Assembly (NCBI GenBank): GCA_035547425.1
Contig: DASZUU010000052.1
Span: forward strand, 1-64,000
Length of the DNA: 64,000 nt
Reading direction: 5' to 3'
Origin: Alloacidobacterium sp035547425
GTDB taxonomy: Bacteria > Acidobacteriota > Terriglobia > Terriglobales > Acidobacteriaceae
The notes under the pieces were generated by a model that worked only from the letters and a program-made list of their open reading frames with translations, did not search any database and was not told the origin of the DNA. Shown piece by piece: positions 7,586-15,970 of this stretch (position 1 is the stretch's first letter; each line of letters begins with the position of its first letter). The position numbers and the translations under genes are program-made.

Positions 7586-8722
7586 GTGAAATCAAGAATC
7601 AACCCACGATATTTGCTTTGGTTATGTATGGCGGGATTATTGACGCTAACGTCATGCGGAGGCAAGTTCTTTCCCGCACCCTGCAAGACGAATTGCGCGA
7701 CAACGAATAGCGGCAATTATTTATATGTAGCGAACTCTTCGACCAGCGTCAGCTCGATTGCAGGCTTTACGATTGCGAACAGCGCCTTGAGTACGCTCTC
7801 GAACTCACCCTATGGAGTAGGCGTGCCGCCGAATGCGCTGGCCATCACACCGGGCGACACCTACGTGTATGCGAGCAGTCTCTCTGGGGGCATTTTTGCT
7901 TACACCATCAATTCAGATGGAACGCTCTCAATTGCCAACGGCGGCAGCGCAGTGGTGCAGAATCTTACCCCGATGGCGATGAAAGTCGATCCTACCGGCA
8001 AATGGCTGATTGTGGCCGATCTTACGCCGAGTGTCTATGTTTTCAGTATTGACAGCAGCACCGGCGCTCTGACTCCCGCCGGAAATGCGGTAGGGCTGGA
8101 TGCGGGCACGGTCAGCAACCTCTACATCACGCCAAGCGGAAGCTATGTTTTCATCTCTCTGGGTACGGGCGGCGTAGATATTTTGACCTTCAACACCAAC
8201 TCTGGCGTTATCGGCTTGAATCAGCGGCTCAAGCCTACATCTTCGGGCAATGCTGATTATGGGCTGGCCAGCGATCCGAACAGCAAGTACCTCTTTGTGA
8301 CTGAAACCGGGATAAATGCTCTGCGCATATTGAGCATCAACTCCACAGGGAGCAGCATATTAACAGAACTATCCAACTCCCCGGTAAAGACGGGCCTGGG
8401 GCCGTCGCAGGTGATCGTGACGCGGGACGGCAGTTATGTCTACGTTACTAACCGGACCGATAATACGATTAGCGGCTTCACGCTGGCCGCAAATGGAGCG
8501 CTCACAGCCATTTCCGGATCCCCGTATACGACAGGAACGAATCCTGTAGATATCACCGAAGACAAAACGGGCGGTTACATCGCAGTCGCTTGCGCAGGCG
8601 GAAACCCGGATATGCAGGTCTTTGCGATCGATACGACAACGCCGGGCAAATTGGATGCCTTCTCCAGCAAAACCACAGGCACCGATCCTACTTTGGCAAG
8701 CGCGATTGTAGGGACGCGATAG
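7586..8722 (+). CDS. Beta-propeller lipoprotein, lactonase/YncE-like
   Basis: A 378-residue predicted lipoprotein: hydrophobic signal ending in the lipobox LTSC (about residue 24), then repeated beta-propeller blades such as NYLYVANSSTSVSSIAGFTI, SGGIFAYTINSDGTL, KYLFVTETGINALRIL and SYVYVTNRTDNTISGFTL. The pattern matches the 6-phosphogluconolactonase/YncE superfamily, common in many copies in acidobacteria; catalytic activity cannot be inferred. The start is GTG 7586; an ATG 25 bases upstream is out of frame. It is divergent from the M28 peptidase gene. Confidence 0.82.
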   Translation: MKSRINPRYLLWLCMAGLLTLTSCGGKFFPAPCKTNCATTNSGNYLYVANSSTSVSSIAGFTIANSALSTLSNSPYGVGVPPNALAITPGDTYVYASSLSGGIFAYTINSDGTLSIANGGSAVVQNLTPMAMKVDPTGKWLIVADLTPSVYVFSIDSSTGALTPAGNAVGLDAGTVSNLYITPSGSYVFISLGTGGVDILTFNTNSGVIGLNQRLKPTSSGNADYGLASDPNSKYLFVTETGINALRILSINSTGSSILTELSNSPVKTGLGPSQVIVTRDGSYVYVTNRTDNTISGFTLAANGALTAISGSPYTTGTNPVDITEDKTGGYIAVACAGGNPDMQVFAIDTTTPGKLDAFSSKTTGTDPTLASAIVGTR

Positions 8723-8815
8723 ATGAGGCGAACCAAATCAAACTAGCTGGAATACGGGGAGATCGTCCAAAAGTTGATTCCGGCTCAGGCCGACAACTGC
8801 CGAAAAGCATGGCCG

Positions 8816-8866
8816 GCAATGCTATCCTCTAGGAATAAAAGCAGAAGAGCCGGCCATTGCCTTTTT
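8816..8866 (+). terminator. Possible terminator after the propeller lipoprotein
   Basis: GGCAATG (8816-8822) can pair with CATTGCC (8855-8861), followed by six T. An alternative overlapping inverted repeat, AAAAGCAGAA (8837-8846) with TTCTGCTTTT (8866-8875), also exists. Loops are long, so confidence is low. Confidence 0.35.
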
Positions 8867-8887
8867 TCTGCTTTTCCTGAATAAAGC

Positions 8888-10123
8888 ATGCATTCTCCCC
8901 GCTCTTCTTTCTGGTTTGTACGGCTGTTGCCGCTGGTTGTGTTGCTGATCGTCCTGAGTGGTTGTAACCATCTGCGATCAAAGCCATCCGTCGAGTATGT
9001 CTATGTTGTTGCGAAGGAGACGTATCTTCGGGACCGCATTGCAGCCGTATCGAACCGCGTGGCAAATGTAACCAATGGAGAACGGCTGGAAGTCGTTGAG
9101 CATTCGCGCCGATTTCTTAAAGTAAAGACTCCAAAGGGGGAGATTGGCTGGATTGAAGAACATGGCGTGATTGACCAGTCCACCTATCAACAGTTCCTCG
9201 ATCTTTCAAAACAACATCAGAAGGATCCCGTTATCGCAACGGCAACGCTCCGCGATGATCTGTATCTTCATGTAAAGCCCGGACGGAAGGAAGATCGTTT
9301 TTATCTGCTTCCGGAGAATGACAAGCTGCAGATGCTGGTGCGCGCTTCCGTCCCGAAAGATGCGCCGCCGCAAGCGGTTCCACTGGCGAAGCCGGCAACC
9401 GCCAAACCTGGAAATTCCAAAGCGGACGCGACGAAATCCAAGACTGGTGTAAAGACAGATGCCGCGGTTAAGTCGGATGCTGTCGCGCCGGCGCCTCCGT
9501 TATTGGAAGACTGGTGGCTGGTGCGCGACTCCAGTGGACGGGTAGGATGGATGCTGTCGCGGCGGCTGGATATCGATGTTCCGGATGCGATTGGCCGATA
9601 CGCGGAGAATCAGCGGATGATCGGGGCCTATGTTCTGACAACCGTGAGTGACCCGGAATCGGATTTTCCGAACGGGCAAGTGCCGGAATATGTGACCGTC
9701 CTGGTACCGTATAAAGACGGCCTGCCGTATGACTTTGATCAGGTGCGAGTCTTTACCTGGAATGTAAAAAAGCACCGCTACGAAACGGCTTATCGGCAGC
9801 GAGACCTGCAGGGATATCTCCCGGTGCACGTTGGTATGCAGACTTTCGACAAGATTGGCACGGTCCCGATCTTTTCATTCAAGACAGCGGCAGATGACAC
9901 GATTTCCATCGATCCTGCCACCGGATCCGCAAAGCCGGCGAATACCACGGTTCAGACCTATCGACTGGAAGGAGTGATTGTGCGGAAGGTGGAGCCGCCC
10001 GGCGCTACTCCAACTCCCGCTCCCGCTCCGCAGGAGCCGGCGGTTCCTGCAAAAAAGGAGAAAAAAGGTCATAGGCATGCTGCTCATGCTGCCGCGCATG
10101 CAAGGAAACACAAGCATCGCTAG
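8888..10123 (+). CDS. SH3-domain lipoprotein
   Basis: A 411-residue predicted lipoprotein. The signal peptide ends in a lipobox LSGC at about residue 26. A bacterial SH3-like domain follows (VAKETYLRDRIAAVSNRVANVTNGERLEVVEHSRRFLKVKTPKGEIGWI pattern, about 40-95), then an Ala/Lys/Thr-rich linker and a second SH3-like hairpin (WWLVRDSSGRVGWMLSRRLDID). The C-terminal part has a further beta-rich region and ends in a very basic His/Lys/Ala tail (KKEKKGHRHAAHAAAHARKHKHR). SH3 lipoproteins often bind peptidoglycan or other envelope polymers; the basic tail would suit contact with anionic polymers. No close neighbour suggests a pathway. Confidence 0.75.
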   Translation: MHSPRSSFWFVRLLPLVVLLIVLSGCNHLRSKPSVEYVYVVAKETYLRDRIAAVSNRVANVTNGERLEVVEHSRRFLKVKTPKGEIGWIEEHGVIDQSTYQQFLDLSKQHQKDPVIATATLRDDLYLHVKPGRKEDRFYLLPENDKLQMLVRASVPKDAPPQAVPLAKPATAKPGNSKADATKSKTGVKTDAAVKSDAVAPAPPLLEDWWLVRDSSGRVGWMLSRRLDIDVPDAIGRYAENQRMIGAYVLTTVSDPESDFPNGQVPEYVTVLVPYKDGLPYDFDQVRVFTWNVKKHRYETAYRQRDLQGYLPVHVGMQTFDKIGTVPIFSFKTAADDTISIDPATGSAKPANTTVQTYRLEGVIVRKVEPPGATPTPAPAPQEPAVPAKKEKKGHRHAAHAAAHARKHKHR

Positions 10124-10451
10124 ACTTATTTTCTCCCGGGCGGGTACAAATTTCGTTTGCGCTGCAACTGAATGAAACGGGTATGACCTTAGCTGCACTA
10201 TTTGGAGCGGGAATGCTTAAGAAGATACATCCTTTATGCGTTTTCTGCATCCAAGTACGTCTGAGGCGTGGTTATGCCTCTTTGTTGAAGTCAGGGATAA
10301 GGGCTTTGTAGCTCACTCGGGAGACATTGCCTGATTTATCTAAACCTCGTATCGTTTTTACAAACATTGCATCGCCTTCGGGCACTGTCATGAAGCTTTA
10401 AGCGTTGCAGAACCAAATCCCAGTAGTTTTTAAGGAACAGGAGATCGGCAC
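10124..10451. other. Intergenic region upstream of hfq
   Basis: This 328-bp stretch has no convincing gene. It contains a short hairpin, GAGGC (10263-10267) with GCCTC (10276-10280) followed by TTTGTT, which may terminate the SH3 lipoprotein transcript. A patch resembling a tRNA D-arm (GTAGCTCACTCGGGAGA, about 10308) has no matching anticodon or T arms. The hfq promoter must lie here but I see no good -35/-10 pair. Confidence 0.4.
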
Positions 10452-10751
10452 ATGGATAACAAGCCGGCACAGAACATTCAGGACACGTTTCTTAATACGG
10501 TCCGTAAAGACAAGACCCCGATTACGATCTACCTAGTCAGTGGAGTAAAGCTGACAGGAAAGATCCGGTCCTTCGATAAATATTCCGTGCTGCTGGAAAA
10601 CAACAGCCAGGAACAATTGATCTTCAAACATGCCATCTCAACGGTTGTCAGTTCCAGGTCTGTGCTGCACACCGACCATAGACCACCTGCGATGCATTCC
10701 GCGGGCAGTGTAGTCTCAGGGGCTGGTTCGGCGACCGAACAGAGCGCCTAA
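10452..10751 (+). CDS. hfq: RNA chaperone Hfq
   Basis: A 99-residue Hfq. The Sm fold is fully recognisable: NIQDTFLNTVRKDKTPITIYLVSGVKL (Sm1) and the diagnostic LIFKHAISTV (Sm2, proximal-face YKHA-type motif as FKHA). Hfq forms a hexameric ring that binds small RNAs and A-rich mRNA. The C-terminal tail after residue 70 is short and Ser/Ala/His-rich. AAGGAACAGGAG precedes the ATG. hflX follows 30 bases downstream, the same order as in proteobacteria. Confidence 0.95.
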   Translation: MDNKPAQNIQDTFLNTVRKDKTPITIYLVSGVKLTGKIRSFDKYSVLLENNSQEQLIFKHAISTVVSSRSVLHTDHRPPAMHSAGSVVSGAGSATEQSA

Positions 10752-10781
10752 CTGACAGTAAAACTTCAGGAACAGCGTTTC

Positions 10782-12221
10782 GTGGGCGAGCTTCAACGCA
10801 CAAGCACGGAAGTTGCAGAAGACCGCGCTTTGCTGGTTGCAGTGGAGTTCGCTGCACGACGCAACCCAATTCCGCCTGCAGCGATCCAGGCACGCGAAGC
10901 TGCGCGCCTATTAGCTGAAGGGGAGAGCAATTCTGTTTCGCTTGCCTCTTATGATGACCTCGATGCTTCTCTGGCTGAGTTCCGCGAGCTGGTGACCAGC
11001 GCCGGCGCTGAAATTGCGGGCGAATTGGTGCAGAAGCGGCCCAAGCCGGATCCGGCAACACTGATTGGCAGCGGCAAGGTGGAAGAACTGGCTGGGATTG
11101 CTGCGTCCGCAGAAGCCAATGTGGTTCTCTTTGATCACGACCTGACGCCTACGCAGTTGCGTAATCTTGAAGACCGGCTTCCTTGTCGCGTTCTGGACCG
11201 CACACAGCTGATTCTCGACATTTTTGCGCGTCATGCGCGTACGCGCGAAGGCCAGTTACAGGTAGAGCTGGCGCAGCTGGAGTATATGCTACCGCGGCTG
11301 GCTGGACGCGGCAAGTCCATGTCTCAGCTGGGCGGCGGTATCGGCACCAGAGGACCGGGCGAAACCCAGCTTGAAACGGACCGCCGCAAAATTCAGCGAC
11401 GTATCGTCCAGGTCAAAAGCGACCTGGAGGCCGTGCGCCGCGTGCGCGGGCAGCAGCGGCAACGGCGCGAGGCCGTTCCAGTGCCTACAGTTGCGCTTGT
11501 GGGGTATACGAATGCCGGAAAGAGCACACTATTCAATGCGCTCACCCGGGCAGGGGTTCTTGAATCGGCGCGGATGTTTGCAACGCTGGACCCCAAGTTG
11601 AAGGCACTGCAGTTACCCTCGCGTAGAAAAATTCTCCTCTCCGATACGGTGGGGTTTATCCGCAATTTGCCGCATACGCTGGTGACTTCATTTCGCGCCA
11701 CATTAGAAGAGGTGCAGAAGGCCGAGATACTGCTGCATATCCGGGATGCTTCCAGCCCGACACGGGATGAGCAGAAAGCTGAAGTTGAAAAGGTATTAGG
11801 AGAGCTGGGCGTTCTGGCCAAGCCGCGCCTCGAGGTGATGAATAAAGTAGACCTGCTTTCGGAGGGCGAGCGGGCGGAATGGATGAAAAGCGGCGCCATT
11901 CTTACTTCGGGAAAAATGGGCATCGGCATCGAAGCGCTTTTAACGCGGGTGGATCGGGAATTGACGGCCGATCCTATCGTGGAGCAGACCTTTACGATTC
12001 CACAGGCAAGAGGCGAAGTGCTGGCCGCGTTGGGCGCTGGGGCAGTTCTGCGCGAGCGGGAATTTATCGGCAACACGGTAAAGATGACGGTGGCGGGACC
12101 TGCTTCGCTGCTGGGACGCTATCGGGAGTATCGGGTGGACGCAAGAACGGGCCGGATAGGTGGGAGCGGTGGAGATTCCCAAGCATCCGGCCCGTTGGAC
12201 CCTGATCCGGGTCATAGGTGA
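10782..12221 (+). CDS. hflX: Ribosome-splitting GTPase HflX
   Basis: A 479-residue HflX. The N-terminal HflX domain carries DPATLIGSGKVEELA and VVLFDHDLTPTQLRNLE; the linker shows the signature GRGKSMSQLGGGIGTRGPGETQLETDRR; the G domain has G1 GYTNAGKST, switch I FATLDP, G3 DTVGF and G4 NKVD. HflX splits or rescues stalled ribosomes under stress. The start is GTG 10782 with AGGA about 11 bases upstream. It is cotranscribed with hfq. The C-terminal tail is Gly/Ser/Pro-rich. Confidence 0.95.
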   Translation: MGELQRTSTEVAEDRALLVAVEFAARRNPIPPAAIQAREAARLLAEGESNSVSLASYDDLDASLAEFRELVTSAGAEIAGELVQKRPKPDPATLIGSGKVEELAGIAASAEANVVLFDHDLTPTQLRNLEDRLPCRVLDRTQLILDIFARHARTREGQLQVELAQLEYMLPRLAGRGKSMSQLGGGIGTRGPGETQLETDRRKIQRRIVQVKSDLEAVRRVRGQQRQRREAVPVPTVALVGYTNAGKSTLFNALTRAGVLESARMFATLDPKLKALQLPSRRKILLSDTVGFIRNLPHTLVTSFRATLEEVQKAEILLHIRDASSPTRDEQKAEVEKVLGELGVLAKPRLEVMNKVDLLSEGERAEWMKSGAILTSGKMGIGIEALLTRVDRELTADPIVEQTFTIPQARGEVLAALGAGAVLREREFIGNTVKMTVAGPASLLGRYREYRVDARTGRIGGSGGDSQASGPLDPDPGHR

Positions 12222-12515
12222 TACATCCAGTCTACGCCGGACAGGGGTGCCGTCAAGCACCAATTCTGCAAAAATCAACTAATTGTGATACACCTTAGAA
12301 GTAAGTGTCTGCCCCGCATTGACACCGTATTTTTCACTCTGTTACAACCAGTAAGTTCTGCAGGACCTTCCAGATCAGATATTCCAAGGCTTATAGGCAG
12401 CTTAAAAGCGCGCCAAAGCAAGGCGCAAGGCATTGGAAAAGGTGTGGATGGCCGGGCTGAACGTGTAGAAACTAAGTATTTTTAATGAGTTACGGCAAAC
12501 GTTAGAACCAGAAGC
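12222..12515. other. Intergenic region upstream of the ATP synthase operon
   Basis: About 294 bp without a convincing gene, terminator or tRNA. It must contain the promoter of the atp operon, but I cannot pick a -35/-10 pair with confidence. Confidence 0.35.
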
Positions 12516-12983
12516 ATGGACGAAATTCTTCACCAACTCGGCGATTTGTTTATCGGTTCCATACCGACGGCGATCCTATTTGTTCTCCTGGTAGCGGCCT
12601 ATCGCATCATTGTTTATGATCCGCTGATTCGTACGCTGGCGGAGCGCCGCAAACGCACGCAGGGAGCGATAGAGAAAGCTGCCGATGCGATTGCAACAGC
12701 CGACGCCCGAACGCAGGAATATGAGGCTCGCCTGCGGGCCGCGCGCGCGGACATCTTCCGCCACCGCGATCAGCTTTTACAGCAGTGGAACGCAGAGCGT
12801 GAAAATGCGCTGGCCTCAGCGCGACTGGCGGCTCAGGAACGCGTGCGTGCGGCACAAAAAGCACTGGAAGCGCAATCTGCTGAAGCCCGCGCGCAGATAG
12901 AAGGATCGACGGAACAGCTTGCTACGCAGATTCTCCGGGCTATTCTTCCGGCAAATGTAGCTCCCGTGGAGAGTGCCCGTTGA
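12516..12983 (+). CDS. atpF: ATP synthase F0 subunit b (first copy)
   Basis: A 155-residue b-type stator subunit: one N-terminal membrane helix (IPTAILFVLLVAAYRIIVY, about 16-34) followed by a long charged helix (LAERRKRTQGAIEKAADAIATA...). It connects the F1 head to the membrane sector. It is the first gene of the atp block; no a or c subunit gene precedes it. Its stop overlaps the start of the second b-type gene by 4 bases (TTGA). Confidence 0.85.
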   Translation: MDEILHQLGDLFIGSIPTAILFVLLVAAYRIIVYDPLIRTLAERRKRTQGAIEKAADAIATADARTQEYEARLRAARADIFRHRDQLLQQWNAERENALASARLAAQERVRAAQKALEAQSAEARAQIEGSTEQLATQILRAILPANVAPVESAR

Positions 12984-13693
12984 CATTCCTTAGAAAACGA
13001 TTTGCCGTTTTAATGGCCGTTCTTGTCCTGCTGACGGGAGCAGTTTCTCCGCGTATTTTTGCTCAGGAAAAGAACGCGCCGCCTCCTGCGAATTTCCATT
13101 CCGATTACGAAAAAATGGATGCTCCGGAGACGAATTCCGAGGTGGAGCAATATCGTCATTCTGCGTCTGTCCAGTGGATCGCCAAGACGCTGCATACGGA
13201 TACGGAGACAGCAGCAAAGATTTTTGAGGACTTCAACTCGGCGGTGATGATCCTGGCCATCGTCTGGTTTTTGGTGAAGTTTCTTCCCAAGGCCTTCCGT
13301 TCGCGGTCAGAAAAAATTCAGAAAGAGCTGCTTGAAGCCCGCGCCGCGACCGAAGATGCAAGCAAGCGTCTGAGCGCAGTGGAAGATCGTCTGGCGAAGC
13401 TTGATTCCGAGATTGAAGCGATTCGCAAGCAGGCGGAGCACGACAGCGCCGAAGATGAAAAGCGCATCAAGGCTTCGATTGAGGAAGAGCGCAAGCGCAT
13501 CATCGAGTCAGCCGAGCAGGAAATCGAGGCTTTCGCCTCTGCGGCGCAGCGTGATTTGAAACGCCTGGCTGCCGATCTTGCCGTTGAGCGCGCTCTGCAG
13601 CGGATTCATCTGGGCGCGGATGCGGACCGGATTCTGGTGGAAAACTTTACCGCTGATCTGGCCGGCACGCAGACCAAGGGAGGACAGAACTGA
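12980..13693 (+). CDS. ATP synthase F0 subunit b (second copy, with signal-like N-terminus)
   Basis: A 237-residue second b-type subunit. Unlike the first, it begins with a cleavable-looking hydrophobic segment (FAVLMAVLVLLTGAVSPRIFAQ) and a linker of about 60 residues before the membrane helix (VMILAIVWFLVKFLPKAF) and a long coiled-coil with an ATP-synt_B pattern. The start is TTG 12980, overlapping the previous stop, with GGAGAG upstream; ATG 13013 is a weaker alternative. Two different b genes suggest a b/b' heterodimeric stator, as in cyanobacteria and alphaproteobacteria. Confidence 0.82.
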   Translation: MTFLRKRFAVLMAVLVLLTGAVSPRIFAQEKNAPPPANFHSDYEKMDAPETNSEVEQYRHSASVQWIAKTLHTDTETAAKIFEDFNSAVMILAIVWFLVKFLPKAFRSRSEKIQKELLEARAATEDASKRLSAVEDRLAKLDSEIEAIRKQAEHDSAEDEKRIKASIEEERKRIIESAEQEIEAFASAAQRDLKRLAADLAVERALQRIHLGADADRILVENFTADLAGTQTKGGQN

Positions 13694-14229
13694 TGGCTGC
13701 GATTGCAGCTCCCTATGCTCGCGCCTTTGCCGAAGTGGTCTTTGAGGCGCATCTCAATGCAAACGATGTGCAGCAACAGCTCGATAGCTTTGTAGCCGCA
13801 TGGAGGGAAGGCGCGGATTTGCGCGAGGTGTTTCTCGACCCTTCCTTTCCAGCGAACCAGAAGGTCGCAATTCTTGACAAGCTGAATGAGCGGCTCGGCA
13901 TGTCGCAGCAGGTTCGAAATTTTATTGCAGTGCTGATTCAGCATGACCGGTTGAGCCTGTTGGATGAGGTGCTCGGCGAGTATCACAGGGAAGTCAACAA
14001 GCGGCTGGGTATTTCTGAAGTGCAGGTAACAACCGCGCGCCCCCTGGCCGAAGATGAGCGACGCAGCATCGAGCAGAAAGTTGCCCAGATGACGGGAACG
14101 CAGGTGCAGGCGACGTATCGGGAAGACAAATCGCTGCTCGGGGGCGTTGTGGTGCGCGTGGGCAGCACGGTGTATGACGGTTCAGTACGAGGACGTTTGG
14201 AAAGATTGAAGGAAGAACTCGCCGGTTAA
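13693..14229 (+). CDS. atpH: ATP synthase F1 subunit delta
   Basis: A 178-residue delta (OSCP) subunit: APYARAFAEVVFE at the N-terminus, NFIAVLIQHDRLSLLDEVLGEY in the middle, and the C-terminal signature LLGGVVVRVGSTVYDGSVRGRLERLKEEL. It caps F1 and joins the b stalk. The ATG overlaps the preceding TGA by one base (TGATG). Confidence 0.95.
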   Translation: MAAIAAPYARAFAEVVFEAHLNANDVQQQLDSFVAAWREGADLREVFLDPSFPANQKVAILDKLNERLGMSQQVRNFIAVLIQHDRLSLLDEVLGEYHREVNKRLGISEVQVTTARPLAEDERRSIEQKVAQMTGTQVQATYREDKSLLGGVVVRVGSTVYDGSVRGRLERLKEELAG

Positions 14230-14232
14230 GTG

Positions 14233-14276
14233 CAGATCCCTTCGCTTTGCGTTATGCGCTTCGGTCGGGATGACAA
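14233..14276 (+). repeat. Dispersed intergenic repeat copy (atpH-atpA)
   Basis: A copy of a short element with the pattern ..CCCTTCGCTT....TCGGGATGACAA. Similar elements occur at 15877-15920, 27681-27797, 35094-35139, 36567-36597 and 53597-53618, all between genes. Confidence 0.5.
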
Positions 14277-14305
14277 TTTAAAAGAGTTTGTTGGGAAAGT
14301 GAAGC

Positions 14306-15853
14306 ATGGCTCAGATTAAAGCAGACGAGATTACACAGCTCCTGAAAGAGCAGATTCAGAATTACGACGCGAAGATCCGCGTGGATGAAGTGGGTACGGT
14401 CATCGCTCTGGGCGACGGCATTGCCCGTATCCACGGTCTCGACAAGGTGATGTACGGCGAAATGATCGAGTTCCCGCATGGTGTGGCCGGACTCGCGCTG
14501 AACCTTGAAGAAGAGCAGGTGGGCGCCGTGCTCATGGGCGACTACACCGAGATTCGCGAAGGCGATCAGGTGAAGCGCACGGGCAAGATTCTGAGCGTTC
14601 CCGTGGGCGATGCCATGATTGGCCGCGTCGTCAATGCTCTGGGCGAGCCGATTGACGACAAAGGGCCAATCCACACGACGGAGACGCTTCCAGTGGAGCG
14701 CATTGCCCCGGGTGTGGTCGATCGCCAGTCGGTAAAAGAGCCGATGATGACCGGTCTCAAGGCCGTCGACAGCATGATCCCGATTGGACGCGGGCAGCGC
14801 GAACTGATTATCGGCGACCGCCAGACGGGCAAGACGGCGATTGCGCTCGACACCATCATCAATAATGCGAAGAACGACCTGATCTGCATTTATTGCGCGA
14901 TCGGGCAGAAGCGCTCTTCGGTGGCGCAGGTAGTGCAGACGCTGACGGAAAACGGCGCGATGGATTACACCATTATCGTTGCCGCGACCGCTTCCGAGCC
15001 CGCCCCGATGCTGTACCTGGCGCCATACGCTGCAACTGCGATGGGTGAGTATTTCCGCGACCGAGGCAAGCACGCTCTGGTCATTTATGACGATCTCTCG
15101 AAGCACGCTGTCGCTTACCGCGAGATTTCGCTTCTGCTGCGCCGTCCTCCGGGCCGCGAAGCGTACCCGGGCGACGTGTTCTATCTCCACTCGCGCCTGC
15201 TGGAACGCTCTTCGAAGCTGAGCAAGGAAAAGGGCGGCGGTTCGCTGACGGCTCTGCCGATTATCGAGACGCAGGCGGGCGATGTTTCGGCTTACATTCC
15301 GACAAACGTGATTTCGATTACCGACGGGCAGATTTTCCTGGAGACGGATCTCTTCAACTCCGGCGTTCGTCCGGCTGTGAACGTGGGTCTTTCGGTATCG
15401 CGCGTGGGTTTCTCGGCGGCTATCAAGGCCATCAAGCAGGTAGGCTCGACGCTGAAGCTCGATTTGGCGCAGTATCGGGAGCTGGCGGCATTCTCCCAGT
15501 TCGGCAGCGACCTGGACAAGGTAACGCAAAACCAGCTCAATCGCGGCCAACGCTTAACAGAGCTACTGAAGCAGCCGCAGTTTCAGCCCCTTACCGCCGA
15601 GCACCAGGTGGCAATTCTGTTTGCGGGAACGCAGGGCTTGCTCGATGACGTGAAGGTCGAGCACATTCGTTCGTTTGAAGACGGGTTCCACAAGTACCTG
15701 GACTCCGCGCAGACAGGGCTGTTGAAAGAGATTGCGGAAAAGAAGGCTCTGGACGATGATCTGCGCGCGAAGCTGAAGGCGGCAGTGAATGAGTACAAGC
15801 AGAACTTCTTTGCGGAGCATGAGTCGGCGCAGGTGGTAGCGGCTGCAAAGTAG
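14306..15853 (+). CDS. atpA: ATP synthase F1 subunit alpha
   Basis: A 515-residue alpha subunit with the non-catalytic P-loop GDRQTGKTAIALD (about 170-182), the alpha-specific GRPPGREAYPGDVFYLHSRLLER variant (here RRPPGREAYPGD) and SISDGQIFLET-type SITDGQIFLETDLFN. Its length is typical. GGGAAAG precedes the ATG. A 76-base spacer separates it from atpH and holds a dispersed repeat, unlike the tightly packed genes before it. Confidence 0.97.
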   Translation: MAQIKADEITQLLKEQIQNYDAKIRVDEVGTVIALGDGIARIHGLDKVMYGEMIEFPHGVAGLALNLEEEQVGAVLMGDYTEIREGDQVKRTGKILSVPVGDAMIGRVVNALGEPIDDKGPIHTTETLPVERIAPGVVDRQSVKEPMMTGLKAVDSMIPIGRGQRELIIGDRQTGKTAIALDTIINNAKNDLICIYCAIGQKRSSVAQVVQTLTENGAMDYTIIVAATASEPAPMLYLAPYAATAMGEYFRDRGKHALVIYDDLSKHAVAYREISLLLRRPPGREAYPGDVFYLHSRLLERSSKLSKEKGGGSLTALPIIETQAGDVSAYIPTNVISITDGQIFLETDLFNSGVRPAVNVGLSVSRVGFSAAIKAIKQVGSTLKLDLAQYRELAAFSQFGSDLDKVTQNQLNRGQRLTELLKQPQFQPLTAEHQVAILFAGTQGLLDDVKVEHIRSFEDGFHKYLDSAQTGLLKEIAEKKALDDDLRAKLKAAVNEYKQNFFAEHESAQVVAAAK

Positions 15854-15876
15854 GTTTCGAGCGGCAGCGAAGTGGA

Positions 15877-15920
15877 AAAGCAGGTTCTTCCGCTTCGTTC
15901 CTCAGCGTCAGGGTGAACAA
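15877..15920 (+). repeat. Dispersed intergenic repeat copy (atpA-atpG)
   Basis: AAAGCAGGTTCTTCC followed by CTTCGTTCCTCAGCGTCAGGG, same family as the other listed copies. It lies inside the atp operon between alpha and gamma. Confidence 0.5.
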
Positions 15921-15970
15921 AGTTTTATTGATCGATAGAGGTTAGATACCGGGAATATCCGGCAGGAAGC

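Noticed and set aside
10302..10380. tRNA-like stretch upstream of hfq (GTAGCTCACTCGGGAGA)
   Set aside because: Only a D-arm-like piece is present; no acceptor pairing, anticodon stem or GTTCGA-type T-arm can be found.
14252..15550. 432-residue open frame antisense to atpA
   Set aside because: A typical shadow of a high-GC conserved gene; its His/Arg-rich composition is not protein-like.
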